DNA from: Bacillota bacterium
GTDB taxonomy: Bacteria; Bacillota; Clostridia; Peptostreptococcales; Anaerovoracaceae
Length of the DNA stretch: 45,573 nucleotides
Reading direction: 5' to 3'
Assembly (NCBI GenBank): GCA_025361765.1
Contig: JANYJS010000070.1
Coordinates: 1-45,573 of the forward strand
Made by a program: the position numbers and the translations under genes
The notes under the pieces: generated by a model
Told to the model about the DNA's origin: nothing
The model's input: the letters and a program-made list of their open reading frames with translations, nothing else
Databases searched by the model: none
Shown here: positions 15,347 to 23,961 of the stretch, in pieces
Numbering within the stretch: the first letter of the stretch is position 1
How the letters are laid out: every line of letters begins with the position of its first letter

Positions 15347-16606
15347 ATGACTGAAACTATAAAAAGAAAGGGATTCGTTAAAAACTTCTTGTTTTTTCTC
15401 GCAATTCTTGGCCCAGGCATTATAACAGGTAGCGTGGACAATGATGCCGGCGGTATTACCACTTATTCGGCAGCGGCAGCTACTTACGGCTACGACTTGC
15501 TTTGGACGCTGATTCCTGCCTTTATTGTTCTGTTTGTTGTTCAGGAAATGAACGCACGTATGGGCATAGTCACCGGAAAAGGGTTGGCCGATTTAATCCG
15601 AGAAACCGCTGGGGTTAAAATTACGTTTTTAATGTCTGTGGCGCTTCTTCTGGCCAACATCTCCAATGTGACCACTGAATTCGCAGGCGTAGCAGGCAGT
15701 ATGGAAATTTTTGGGGTTGCCCGATATATTTCTGTTCCGATTATCGCTGTAGCCGTATGGTTTATGGTTGTCAAGGGCAATTATAAAATTACAGAACGCA
15801 TTTTTCTCATATTTAGTGTAGCGCTTCTTTCTTATATTGTTTCGGCTTTATTGGGTCATCCGAATTGGGGCGAAGTTGGTTCCGCCATGATTCATCCGAA
15901 GATGCAGTATAATTTTGGCTACATATCTATGATTGTGGGACTTATTGGGACGACAATTGCTCCGTGGATGCAATTTTATATCCAGTCGGCTGTCATCGAG
16001 AAGGGCCTTAAAGTTGAGGATTATAAATACACAGTTCTTGATGTCCTTGTAGGTTGTATCGCTACTGTTGTAGTTGCCTTTTTCATCATGGTTGCATGTG
16101 GCTCAACGCTATATCTCAACGGACATGGAACGGTCATCAACGCTGCAAGTGATGCGGCCGCGGCGCTCAAACCCTTCGCCGGCGCTTTGGCTTCTGAAGT
16201 CTTTGCATTCGGACTTTTCGTCGCTTCAGTTTTTGCAGCGGTTATTTTGCCTGTTGCAACGGCATTCTTTGTGTGTGAGGCGCTGGGATTTGAGGCGGGA
16301 ATTGACAAGACCTGGGAAGAGGCACCTCAGTTTTACTGGCTCTACACCGGCATTATTATTGTTGGTGCCGGTATCATCCTTATTCCCGGCGCGCCACTGA
16401 TTTCAATTTCGTTATGGTCACAAAGAATCAATGGGATTCTACTGCCGGTTGTTCTTCTTTTCATGATGCTGATTATAAATAATAAAGAAATTATGGGGAA
16501 ATATGTAAACAAGGGCCTGGGTAATATTATCGGCTGGACAACCATCATCACCTTAACAGTGTTATCCTTATTTATGCTTTTCACATCGATCGTACCAATT
16601 ACATAG
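15347..16606 (+). CDS. Nramp-related transporter, probable magnesium type (NRMT)
   Basis: A 419-aa protein with about 11 membrane helices and Nramp architecture. The metal-site motifs differ from Mn/Fe Nramps: TM1 has D33-A-G-G where DPGN is usual, and TM6 has A205-P-W where the M-P-H motif is usual. Loss of the TM6 methionine and histidine is the hallmark of the Nramp-related Mg2+ transporters, and the M-box upstream supports Mg2+ as substrate. Other family-like segments include FLAILGPGIITGS and FVVQEMNARMG. The ATG is preceded by GGGGTGA, and the gene follows the MgtE/CBS gene by 11 bases, so the two are one operon. The exact ion is inferred from motifs and context. Confidence 0.87.
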   Translation: MTETIKRKGFVKNFLFFLAILGPGIITGSVDNDAGGITTYSAAAATYGYDLLWTLIPAFIVLFVVQEMNARMGIVTGKGLADLIRETAGVKITFLMSVALLLANISNVTTEFAGVAGSMEIFGVARYISVPIIAVAVWFMVVKGNYKITERIFLIFSVALLSYIVSALLGHPNWGEVGSAMIHPKMQYNFGYISMIVGLIGTTIAPWMQFYIQSAVIEKGLKVEDYKYTVLDVLVGCIATVVVAFFIMVACGSTLYLNGHGTVINAASDAAAALKPFAGALASEVFAFGLFVASVFAAVILPVATAFFVCEALGFEAGIDKTWEEAPQFYWLYTGIIIVGAGIILIPGAPLISISLWSQRINGILLPVVLLFMMLIINNKEIMGKYVNKGLGNIIGWTTIITLTVLSLFMLFTSIVPIT

Positions 16607-16876
16607 AACATATGGGTTCCAATGTCATGGAAAATACTGGATTATTGTCAATTGAAGGGCTATAATACTTATAGTGTTAATAATTAATCAGTATGCATCA
16701 TAATTGTCCGGGTTTTCTCAATTCTGAAAATGTTATTCCCATAAATGACAATTATAGATCGCCCATGTGGGCATGATCTTTATTGATCACTGCAATCTCA
16801 ACACTTCATAAATTGGCATCTTTTTTGCAACTTAATTATTTGTACTATTTTACATTTTAAAAAGGAGGAAGAATTA

Positions 16877-18385
16877 ATGTCAGACAAAGTTTTACAAACT
16901 TCAGACCACATTGCCCCTGAGGACAGAAAACTGGAGCGCGGTATCCATCCATGGCATGTTACATTCATTGCTTTAGGCGGAATCGTCGGATCCGGTTATT
17001 TTTTAGCTTCCGGTGCAGTTATTGCTGAGGTCGGTCCTTCAGCTGCCTTTGCCTATATTCTAGGAGGAATCATCATTTATGCTGTTATGATGGCGTTCGG
17101 AGAGCTTTTGGTCAATTTGCCAAGAAGAGGCTCTTTTGTTTCCTACGCTAAAGAATTTATGGGACCAAGTGCTGCAACGGGTATTGGCTGGTCTTACTGG
17201 TCCAACTGGGTAGCTTATTGCCCTGCTGAAGCCCTGGCTCTCGGAATATTAATGGATACCTTCGTACCTTGGAGCCCATCACTTTATGCGCTTATTTTTA
17301 TGGGCATTATAACGCTTATTAATGTTTATCAGGTTACGTGGTTTGGACATATCGAATCCATACTTGCTATGATCAAGATTGGTGCTATTGTGCTTTTCTC
17401 AGTTCTGGCAGTTGGCATCATATTTGGTCTGATTGGCGGAACTTATGTCGGAACTTCCGTTTTGGTACCTCCAGGAACTACATCAGTATTTGATGCGTTA
17501 TTCCCAGCTGGCGGCGTCGCAGTCATAATTACTATGACCCTGATCCTGGTAAACTTCCAGGGTTCAGAAATTGTAGGCCTTGCTGCAGCGGAAACTCAAA
17601 ATCCCGAAATTAACGTGCCAAGAGCCTGCAAAGCGGTAACATACCGAATTATTGGTATCTATGTTATTCCTTTGTTGCTTCTTGTTTCTATTCTGCCTTA
17701 TGCAGAAGCTGGTCTTGAATCCGTAGTTTTCAGCACAGCCCTTACAAAATATGGCCTAGGCTGGGCGGCCGGTTTCTTCACGATCGTTGTTATGATCGCC
17801 GCATTCAGCTGCGCGAACTCCGGTGTTTATGGAACGGTTAGAGCTTTATATGGTTTATCTGTAGAAGGTCTTGCACCAAAACAGTTTATGAGACTCAACA
17901 GATATAATGTGCCAATGTTTGCAACCATATTCACTATCGTTCCAATGTGGCTTGTCCTGCTTCCTGGAGCAATCTCGGAGCTTGGTATACTTGACATTCC
18001 ATCCTTTGCAGATTCAGGAATTTACTTGTCCTTGCTTTATATGTCTGGATTTACTGGAACCATCTGTTGGCTTGGGATCATCGTGTCTTCCATGTTGATG
18101 AGAAGAAGACTTGTTGCTAGGGGTTATGATCCAAAGGCAGTGCTTAAAAATAAGATGCCCATGTATCCTGCTCTGCCAATCATCGGTATTTGCTTGATGC
18201 TGGTAGCGTTAATCGGTCTTGGCTTTCAGCCGGATTATTTCACAGTTCTGTTCTTTGCAGTTCCTGCAGTACTGGTTCCCGCAGCGCTTTACAAATTGGC
18301 AAGCATGGCCAAAAAAGTGCGTATCGTAGAAACTGATTCTGATGAAATTGCCTTTGACATAAAATATCCTCCGCTTAATAAATAA
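16877..18385 (+). CDS. Amino-acid permease, APC superfamily (AAT/GABA-permease type)
   Basis: A 502-aa permease with about 12 membrane helices. The TM1 signature of the amino acid-polyamine-organocation family is visible as HVTFIALGGIVGSGYFLASGAVI, written here as the halves HVTFIALGGIVGSGYF and LASGAVI, followed by GELLVNLPRRGSFVSYAKEF and, in the middle, NFQGSEIVGLAAAETQNPE, as in GABA, lysine and proline permeases. It should import an amino acid with H+; the substrate is not readable. The ATG follows AAAAGGAGG by eight bases. It is a single gene: 270 bases separate it from the Mg operon, and a strong terminator follows at 18474-18510. A run of three 26-bp repeats lies between the stop codon and that terminator. 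Confidence 0.9.
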   Translation: MSDKVLQTSDHIAPEDRKLERGIHPWHVTFIALGGIVGSGYFLASGAVIAEVGPSAAFAYILGGIIIYAVMMAFGELLVNLPRRGSFVSYAKEFMGPSAATGIGWSYWSNWVAYCPAEALALGILMDTFVPWSPSLYALIFMGIITLINVYQVTWFGHIESILAMIKIGAIVLFSVLAVGIIFGLIGGTYVGTSVLVPPGTTSVFDALFPAGGVAVIITMTLILVNFQGSEIVGLAAAETQNPEINVPRACKAVTYRIIGIYVIPLLLLVSILPYAEAGLESVVFSTALTKYGLGWAAGFFTIVVMIAAFSCANSGVYGTVRALYGLSVEGLAPKQFMRLNRYNVPMFATIFTIVPMWLVLLPGAISELGILDIPSFADSGIYLSLLYMSGFTGTICWLGIIVSSMLMRRRLVARGYDPKAVLKNKMPMYPALPIIGICLMLVALIGLGFQPDYFTVLFFAVPAVLVPAALYKLASMAKKVRIVETDSDEIAFDIKYPPLNK

Positions 18386-18392
18386 GATTTCC

Positions 18393-18480
18393 AAAAAACA
18401 AATTAAGATCTTAAATCTAAAAAACAAATTAAGATCATAAATCTAAAAAATAAATTAAGATCATAAATCTAAAAAACAAA
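18393..18480. repeat. Three tandem 26-bp repeats plus a partial fourth
   Basis: Units at 18393-18418, 18419-18444 and 18445-18470 share the pattern A6-C/T-AAATTAAGATC-A/T-TAAATCT, and a partial fourth copy begins at 18471. They directly follow the permease stop codon. There are no spacers, so this is not CRISPR. The first unit differs at one position (CTTAA for CATAA) and the third at another. Confidence 0.9.
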
Positions 18481-18514
18481 ATTTCGCTGTTCTCCAGCGA
18501 AATTTTGTTTTATG
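18474..18514 (+). terminator. Intrinsic terminator after the amino-acid permease
   Basis: AAACAAAATTTCGCTG (18474-18489) pairs perfectly with CAGCGAAATTTTGTTT (18495-18510) around the loop TTCTC. The T-rich right arm acts as the U-tract, and the A-rich left arm would serve on the other strand. Confidence 0.85.
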
Positions 18515-18541
18515 CCTGAATATATGAAAGCACTGTCGTCT

Positions 18542-18638
18542 AAGGGTTTAAGAAACCTTTTTACAAAGCTGTATGCTGGCTTTTTATAAAGTTTTATGCT
18601 TGTATTTTATAAAAAAACTTCTTGTATTTTATAAAAAA
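18542..18638. repeat. A/T-rich spacer with a small hairpin and an 18-bp direct repeat
   Basis: AAGGGTTT-AAG-AAACCTTTTT at 18543-18562 is a possible weak second terminator. Further on, CTTGTATTTTATAAAAAA occurs at 18599-18616 and 18621-18638, period 22, just upstream of the tRNA promoter. Confidence 0.6.
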
Positions 18639-18640
18639 CC

Positions 18641-18689
18641 TTGTGGAATTGCGATGAGAATAATATAATGATAAAGATATATTATTCTC
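18641..18689 (+). promoter_or_regulatory. tRNA-Pro promoter overlapped by an 11-bp perfect palindrome
   Basis: TTGTGG (18641-18646) and perfect TATAAT (18664-18669) are separated by 17 bases and would start transcription near 18676, before the tRNA at 18709. GAGAATAATAT (18656-18666) is exactly inverted at 18679-18689, so the dyad covers the -10 box and the start site, as an operator would. Confidence 0.65.
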
Positions 18690-18708
18690 ACAATTTTACT
18701 CAAAGCAT

Positions 18709-18785
18709 CGGGGCGTGGCTCAGATTGGTAGAGTACTTGGCTGGGGGCCAAGTGGCCGCAGGTTCAAATCCTGTCGCTCCGACCA
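18709..18785 (+). tRNA. tRNA-Pro (anticodon GGG)
   Basis: A complete cloverleaf can be drawn. The acceptor CGGGGCG pairs with CGCTCCG; the D arm is GCTC...GAGT with TTGGTA in the loop; the anticodon stem CTTGG/CCAAG encloses CTGGGGG, giving anticodon GGG for Pro codons CCC and CCU; the T arm is GCAGG-TTCAAAT-CCTGT. The discriminator A and CCA (18783-18785) are encoded. It stands alone between its own promoter and terminator. Confidence 0.93.
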
Positions 18786-18793
18786 AATAAAAT

Positions 18794-18842
18794 CCGCAAT
18801 TTACTGAATTGAATATGGTTCAGAAAAATTGCGGTTTTTTTA
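18794..18842 (+). terminator. Intrinsic terminator after tRNA-Pro
   Basis: CCGCAATTT at 18794-18802 pairs with AAATTGCGG ending at 18834, with an inner CTGAA/TTCAG helix, followed by a run of T residues. It ends the tRNA transcript. Confidence 0.85.
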
Positions 18843-18902
18843 AATTTATTTTAATAAGCCTAATCAAAGTTGATACAAGTTTAATATGGGAGGACCACTA
18901 TT

Positions 18903-20528
18903 ATGCAAAATTCCATTACGATCGTCCTTTCCGGTGAAGCTGGGCAAGGACTTCAGACCATAGAAGATTTATTGACAAAAGCTATTTCGGATAGTTACTA
19001 TATTTTTTCCGCCTCAGAGGTTATGAGCAGGGTGCGGGGAGGCAATAATACAGTTACTTTTCGTATTTCTGAAGAAAAGGTTTTTAGCTTTCGGTACGAA
19101 ATCGATTTCCTATTCTTACTAAATGACCATGGGTTAAGCCGCTTAAAACAGCGCATAACACCTAATACCAGGATTTTTGATCAGGACAAATTTGCTGGGG
19201 ATAAAAGCGTGCCCAAAGACTCGAATATGATCATTTTAGGGTTTATTTGTGGCATGATTGGCTTAGATAAGTCCGCAGTTGTAGATCTCATTAAGAGCCA
19301 CTTTAGCAGCAAGGCAGCAGAGCGCATCTCTGAAAATGAGCGTGAGTTCATAGTAGGCTTTGATCAAGGGTTTGCCGAACCTCGGCTTAACTTAATAAAA
19401 TCCAGTAAAAATGGAACTTACAAATTATTGGACGGCACTCAGGCAGTAGGCATTGGTGCCCTTGCCGGTGGCTGCAATTTTGTTGCTGCATACCCCATGT
19501 CTCCAGGTACGGGACTTTTAACATTTATGGCAGATCACGCCATAGATTATGGGGTTCTCGTTGAACAGGCTGAAGACGAAATCGCGGCTATAAACATGGT
19601 TATCGGCGCGTGGTATGCAGGAGCCCGGGGGCTCGTCACCACTTCAGGAGGCGGGTTTTCTCTTATGCAAGAAGCGGTCAGTCTGGCTGCCATGACAGAG
19701 ACACCTTGCGTGATTCATGTGGGGCAAAGGCCGGGACCAGCCACTGGTCTGCCTACACGCACGGAGCAGTCAGATTTGAACCTGGTTGTGTATTCCGGAC
19801 AGGGAGAATTCCCAAGAATCGTTCTTGCGCCAGGAAGTTTAGAAGATGGTGTTTTGCTTTCACAGAAAGCTTTTTATTTCGCAGATAAATATCAGATTCC
19901 GGTATTTATTCTCACAGATCAGTTTTATCTTGATGCCAAAGGACAGATGGAGCGTTTGACTTTAAGAGAGGATGCCCTAAGGCAACAGATTGTCAAAACA
20001 GATCAGGACTATCAGCGCTACACGCTTAATGCTTCTGGGATTTCACCTAGAGGTATACCCGGAAATGGCACTGGATTCATAAAGGCGGACAGTGATGAAC
20101 ACGACGAACATGGCATGATTACAGAAGATTTTGAGATGCGCATAAAGATGAATGACAAGCGCCTGCGCAAAGAAAATGGACTTTTGGAGGAGTATGTAAG
20201 TGCTGAACTTATTGGCCCTTCTGAGCATAGGCATTTAATTGTAGGCTGGGGATCCACTTATGGCGTTCTAAAAGAGTTCATAAATACTAGGAAGACTGCC
20301 GATACAGCATTTTTAAATATTAAACAGGTTTATCCTTTGCATTCAGAACTATTGCCCTATTTTAAGAAGGCCCAGTCTGTGACTGTAGTTGAAAATAACG
20401 CCAAAGGTCAGCTTGCAGACTTGCTCGTGCTAAAACTTGGCGTAAGAATCGCAAATAGGGTTTTAAAATATAGCGGTGAACCTTTCTCCATTGAAGAAAT
20501 TGAAAAACGATTGTTGGAGGTGCTTTGA
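18903..20528 (+). CDS. 2-oxoacid:acceptor oxidoreductase, fused gamma-alpha subunit (KorA type)
   Basis: With the next gene this forms a thiamine-pyrophosphate, iron-sulfur dependent enzyme that oxidatively decarboxylates a 2-oxoacid to an acyl-CoA and reduces ferredoxin. The 541-aa subunit fuses a gamma domain (residues 1 to about 175: VLSGEAGQGLQTIEDLL, EVMSRVRGGNN) to an alpha pyrimidine-binding domain (from about 180: GTQAVGIGALAGGCNF, AAYPMSPGTGLL, EQAEDEIAAINMVIGA, TTSGGGFSLMQEAV, GQRPGPATGLPTRTEQSDL). This matches 2-oxoglutarate-type (KorA) enzymes. No ferredoxin-like delta subunit gene is adjacent. The ATG follows GGGAGG. The stop overlaps the start of the beta gene by one base. The substrate is not decided by sequence. 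Confidence 0.9.
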   Translation: MQNSITIVLSGEAGQGLQTIEDLLTKAISDSYYIFSASEVMSRVRGGNNTVTFRISEEKVFSFRYEIDFLFLLNDHGLSRLKQRITPNTRIFDQDKFAGDKSVPKDSNMIILGFICGMIGLDKSAVVDLIKSHFSSKAAERISENEREFIVGFDQGFAEPRLNLIKSSKNGTYKLLDGTQAVGIGALAGGCNFVAAYPMSPGTGLLTFMADHAIDYGVLVEQAEDEIAAINMVIGAWYAGARGLVTTSGGGFSLMQEAVSLAAMTETPCVIHVGQRPGPATGLPTRTEQSDLNLVVYSGQGEFPRIVLAPGSLEDGVLLSQKAFYFADKYQIPVFILTDQFYLDAKGQMERLTLREDALRQQIVKTDQDYQRYTLNASGISPRGIPGNGTGFIKADSDEHDEHGMITEDFEMRIKMNDKRLRKENGLLEEYVSAELIGPSEHRHLIVGWGSTYGVLKEFINTRKTADTAFLNIKQVYPLHSELLPYFKKAQSVTVVENNAKGQLADLLVLKLGVRIANRVLKYSGEPFSIEEIEKRLLEVL

Positions 20529-21379
20529 TGCATAGCTATGAATCAGATTTTCCTATTGATATCGCCTGGTGCCCAGGCTGCGGAAATTTCGGCATAAGGA
20601 CCGCTTTGATCCAGGCTCTGCAGGAGCTTTCTATTGACCCAACGCTTCTGGTCTTTGCTGCAGGGATTGGGCAAGCTGCAAAAATGCCTCAATATGTGAA
20701 TGCTAATTACTTCAATGGTCTTCACGGCAGAGCGCTGCCGGTTGCTTTAGCGATTAAGGCCTCGAATCCTAAACTGACAGTGATCGCGGAGGGTGGAGAT
20801 GGAGATATGTATGGCGAGGGTGGCAACCACTTTATCCATAACATCAGACGAAATCCTGATATCACGCATCTTGTCCATGATAATATGGTTTATGGTTTAA
20901 CAAAAGGACAAGCATCACCAACAAGCCAAATCGGTTTTGTGACGTCGGTTCAAGTTGACGGAGTCATAAATGTGCCGATTAATCCTCTGGCGCTGGCCTT
21001 GACCCTTGGGGCAACTTTTGTTGGAAGAGCATTCTCCGGGGATATTCCAGAGACAAAAGAAATTATAAAAGCAGCGCTCCAGCATAGAGGCTACGCCTTT
21101 GTAGACATACTCCAACCCTGTGTGTCGTTTAACAAAATCAACAACTTCGGCTGGTATAAAAGCCATAGCTATTATTTAGATCAAACCCGCAACACAGAGG
21201 ATATTAACCAGGCTTTCGCCTTGGCACAAGACACCCGGAAAATGGCTTTAGGAATTTTGTATCAGAGCAAAGGGCGGCCAACCTATGAAGACGAGGTAAA
21301 TATTTATAAAGAAGATGCCACGCCAATAGTGTCAAGGCTTCGGGACATCAAGGGCATCAACGCCTTCATTCAAACCTAA
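20528..21379 (+). CDS. 2-oxoacid:acceptor oxidoreductase, TPP-binding beta subunit (KorB type)
   Basis: The beta subunit binds thiamine pyrophosphate and one [4Fe-4S] cluster. Visible motifs are DIAWCPGCGNFGI with the cluster cysteines at the N-terminus, GRALPVALAIKASNP, and the TPP/Mg2+ motif EGGDGDMYGEGGNH followed by RRNPDITHLVHDNMVYGLT and GQASPTS, as in KorB/PorB. A third conserved cysteine lies in DILQPCVSFNK. At 283 aa it is the usual length. The ATG at 20528 overlaps the A of the upstream TGA and follows TTGGAGG by seven bases; a TTG at 20525 is less likely. Translational coupling with korA is expected. Confidence 0.92.
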   Translation: MHSYESDFPIDIAWCPGCGNFGIRTALIQALQELSIDPTLLVFAAGIGQAAKMPQYVNANYFNGLHGRALPVALAIKASNPKLTVIAEGGDGDMYGEGGNHFIHNIRRNPDITHLVHDNMVYGLTKGQASPTSQIGFVTSVQVDGVINVPINPLALALTLGATFVGRAFSGDIPETKEIIKAALQHRGYAFVDILQPCVSFNKINNFGWYKSHSYYLDQTRNTEDINQAFALAQDTRKMALGILYQSKGRPTYEDEVNIYKEDATPIVSRLRDIKGINAFIQT

Positions 21380-21483
21380 AATTAGCCAGTGATTAGCTCG
21401 CATGACCAGCCCGCATGACCAATCCCAAATTAGACAGTAGACTAAAGCGCTATTGATCCTGCAAATAAAGAGGAGATTAAGTA

Positions 21484-22314
21484 ATGAGTAAATCCCAGCC
21501 CTTATTGGTAATCAGAGTTCTCAGTATTCTTGCCTTTATATTAATGCTGACGGTGAATGCATTAGCGAGTATTTTGCCAATCAATGGACTTAATACTGGG
21601 CAGATATCAAACCTTTATCCAAATCTTTTCACCCCGGCGGCATTAACCTTTTCGGTCTGGGGAGTGATTTATCTTTTCCTGCTGCTGTATACGATTTATC
21701 AGATAGGCCTTATAGGAAAAAAATCTCAGAATTTTGAAAAGGTGATTCGCGAAACGGGAGGCCTATATATTCTGACTTGCCTTACCAATACTGCCTGGAT
21801 TTTGTGCTGGCAATATAAATTTATGGCTGCATCCGTCGGGGTTATGCTGATACTTCTAGCAACCCTAATAATCATTTGCCACAAACTTAGAAGGTCTATT
21901 GGCACTGGTAGAACCCTTGGGGAGAAATGGATGATTTCGGTTCCATTTAGCCTCTATTTGGCTTGGATCTCCGTAGCGACTATCGCTAATATTACAGCTT
22001 TTTTAGTAAAAATAAAATGGGATGGATTTGGGATTGCTCCGCAAATCTGGACTATTGCTGTTATTCTTGTAGCCATAACGCTTACCTGGCTTATACAAAG
22101 AAGGTATCGCGATATCGCCTATAGTCTGGTCGTCATCTGGGCACTTACGGGAATCCTGATTCAACATATGGGCTTTTTCAAAATGGCCTATTGGGGTGTT
22201 ATAATAACAGTAGTCATAGGTATGGCGATTTTGCTAATTGGGTGCTATACAAGCGCTTTCAAGAAAAAGAAAACCGTGAAAAAGACAAGCATAAAACGAA
22301 AAAGAAGACATTAA
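21484..22314 (+). CDS. TspO/MBR-related (tryptophan-rich sensory protein-like) membrane protein
   Basis: A 276-aa polytopic membrane protein. The segment ILPINGLNTGQISNLYPNLF, then TPAALTFSVWGVIYLFLL, is the pattern of the enlarged TspO/MBR-related proteins annotated as tryptophan-rich sensory proteins (NxFTPaxxTFsIWGxIY). Classical TspO has five helices in about 160 aa; this one has seven or eight predicted helices and a strongly basic C-terminus (FKKKKTVKKTSIKRKRRH). TspO proteins bind porphyrins or cholesterol-like ligands, but a role for this longer type is not established. The ATG follows AGAGGAG with eight bases between. It lies between the kor genes and an osmoprotectant transporter with no clear link to either. 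Confidence 0.7.
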   Translation: MSKSQPLLVIRVLSILAFILMLTVNALASILPINGLNTGQISNLYPNLFTPAALTFSVWGVIYLFLLLYTIYQIGLIGKKSQNFEKVIRETGGLYILTCLTNTAWILCWQYKFMAASVGVMLILLATLIIICHKLRRSIGTGRTLGEKWMISVPFSLYLAWISVATIANITAFLVKIKWDGFGIAPQIWTIAVILVAITLTWLIQRRYRDIAYSLVVIWALTGILIQHMGFFKMAYWGVIITVVIGMAILLIGCYTSAFKKKKTVKKTSIKRKRRH

Positions 22315-22396
22315 ATGGTGATCATGTCTGATGCTTTGACATGACATTGCCGGTTCCGTTGCTAATGAATGTTATTAAAGAAAAGCAGGTTTTACT

Positions 22397-23044
22397 ATGG
22401 GTATTATAGCAGAGATAATCAAGCTCTTTATTGAGCGTACCAGCTTTTTCATGGATCTTCTGGTACAGCACATTATATTGTCGGGGATTTCGATTGCAAT
22501 TATAACTGTGATTGGTATTTCTTTGGGTATACTCATGTCCGAAAACAAGCCGCTGGCAGCCACGCTTCTGATGTTGACGAATTTTCTCTATACCATCCCG
22601 TCGATTGCCTTGTTTGGATTCTTGGTTGCCATTACTGGAATTGGAGCAAAGAGCGCTATAATTGCTTTGGTGATTTATGGCTTGCTGCCGATCATACGTA
22701 ATACTTATGTCGGTCTCACGGAAATAGATCCACAAATTATCGACGCCGCACTGGGCATGGGAAGTACAGAATTTCAATTGATGAGCAAAGTCAAATTTCC
22801 CATGGCGTTGCCAATCATTTTCGCAGGGTTTCGCAACATGGTGGTCATGACGATTGCTCTCGCAGGAATTGCATCTTTCATTGGCGCTGGTGGTCTTGGC
22901 GTAGCCATTTGGAGGGGTATTACAACAAATTACCCTGCAATGACAATAACCGGAAGTTTGCTGGTTGCACTGTTGGCTATTGTAATAGATATCATTTTAG
23001 GTGTCATAGAAAAAAGAATTGGAGGAATTTATCATGAGGGCTAA
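22397..23044 (+). CDS. Osmoprotectant (glycine betaine/choline type) ABC transporter permease
   Basis: A 215-aa permease with about five membrane helices and the cytoplasmic EAA loop DPQIIDAALGMGSTEFQLM-SKVKFPMALP, which docks to the ATPase. It belongs to the ProW/OpuCB family that takes up glycine betaine, carnitine or choline under osmotic stress. The Shine-Dalgarno site is weak (GCAGG, about nine bases before ATG 22397). The gene overlaps the binding-protein gene by 11 bases, and the ATPase gene follows, so it forms an operon permease, binding protein, ATPase. OpuC-type systems often have two permease genes; only one is present here, so it probably acts as a homodimer. Confidence 0.88.
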   Translation: MGIIAEIIKLFIERTSFFMDLLVQHIILSGISIAIITVIGISLGILMSENKPLAATLLMLTNFLYTIPSIALFGFLVAITGIGAKSAIIALVIYGLLPIIRNTYVGLTEIDPQIIDAALGMGSTEFQLMSKVKFPMALPIIFAGFRNMVVMTIALAGIASFIGAGGLGVAIWRGITTNYPAMTITGSLLVALLAIVIDIILGVIEKRIGGIYHEG

Positions 23045-23945
23045 AAAAATTAGGCTGATAATTGCGCTGGTATTAACGCTGGTGCTGGGTATTTCCGTAC
23101 TGGCAACAGGTTGCGGGGGCACAAAAGAAGTGAAAAAAGTCGTTGTTGCATCCAAACCTTTTACCGAAAGTTATATTTTAGCTGAGATCGTTTCGGGACT
23201 TATCGAAAACACGACGGATATCACTGTCGAGCGTAAGCTTGGTATTGGTGGTGGAACCTCAAATATACAGCCCGCTATGGAAAAAGGCGAGATTGATATT
23301 TACAGCGAATATACGGGAACAGGCTGGCTATTCGTCTTAAAGAAGACGGATATTATCGACAAAGACGCTATGTTGGCGCAGCTTAAAACGGAGTACTCAA
23401 AATTATATAAAATCAAATGGCTGGATGCCTATGGATTCAATGACACCTTTGCATTAGCCGTTAAAAACGCCTTTGCAAAGGAGAACAATCTAAATAATTA
23501 TTCTGATCTTGCCAAAATCAGCAATAAATATAGGTTCGCAGCGGAATATGATTTTTATGAAAGAGATGATGGCTACCCGGGGTTAGTTAAAACCTATGGC
23601 TTTGCATTTAAAGAAACAAAGGATGTAGATATTGGGCTGAAGTATGAAGCGATATCTTCTGGACAGGTAGACGCTATCAATGTTTTTTCTACGGACGCAC
23701 TGCTACTCACCAATGACCTCAAAGTGCTGACTGATGATAAGAATTTTTTCCCGCCATATTATGCAGCAACGCTGGTGCGAGAAGAAACGCTCACAAAGTA
23801 CCCGGAACTTGAGGCGGTATTGAGTAAACTCACTGGAACAATAAGCAATGAAGAAATGATCGCTATGAATTCATCAGTCGATAATGACAAGAAAGATCCC
23901 AAGGTGGTAGCAGAGGAATTTCTAAAAAGCAAAGGCTTAATTTAG
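23034..23945 (+). CDS. Osmoprotectant ABC transporter substrate-binding lipoprotein (OpuCC type)
   Basis: A 303-aa extracellular lipoprotein: basic start MRAKKIRL, a hydrophobic signal, and a lipobox ending ATGC, so the cysteine would be lipidated after cleavage. The mature part starts VVVASKPFTESYILAEIVSGL and continues LGIGGGTSNIQPAMEKGEIDIYSEYTGTGW, given here as LGIGGGTSNIQPAMEK and GEIDIYSEYTGTGW, the OpuAC/OpuCC signature in which a YxEYTG loop helps bind the quaternary amine. The ATG at 23034 follows TTGGAGG at a good distance and starts 11 bases before the end of the permease gene; an upstream in-frame start at 23019 is less likely. The ligand (betaine, carnitine, choline or other) is inferred only to class level. 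Confidence 0.9.
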   Translation: MRAKKIRLIIALVLTLVLGISVLATGCGGTKEVKKVVVASKPFTESYILAEIVSGLIENTTDITVERKLGIGGGTSNIQPAMEKGEIDIYSEYTGTGWLFVLKKTDIIDKDAMLAQLKTEYSKLYKIKWLDAYGFNDTFALAVKNAFAKENNLNNYSDLAKISNKYRFAAEYDFYERDDGYPGLVKTYGFAFKETKDVDIGLKYEAISSGQVDAINVFSTDALLLTNDLKVLTDDKNFFPPYYAATLVREETLTKYPELEAVLSKLTGTISNEEMIAMNSSVDNDKKDPKVVAEEFLKSKGLI

Positions 23946-23961
23946 ATAGGAGTTTGGGTGA

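Noticed and set aside
16640-16670. TTGTCA and TATAAT pair upstream of the amino-acid permease
   Set aside because: The spacing is only ten bases, far from the optimal 17.
18393-18480. Repeats resembling a CRISPR array
   Set aside because: Units follow one another with no spacers and no cas genes are near.
22323-22343. CATGTC and GACATG dyad before the osmoprotectant operon
   Set aside because: Six-base arms with a nine-base spacer occur often by chance, and no promoter was clear beside it.
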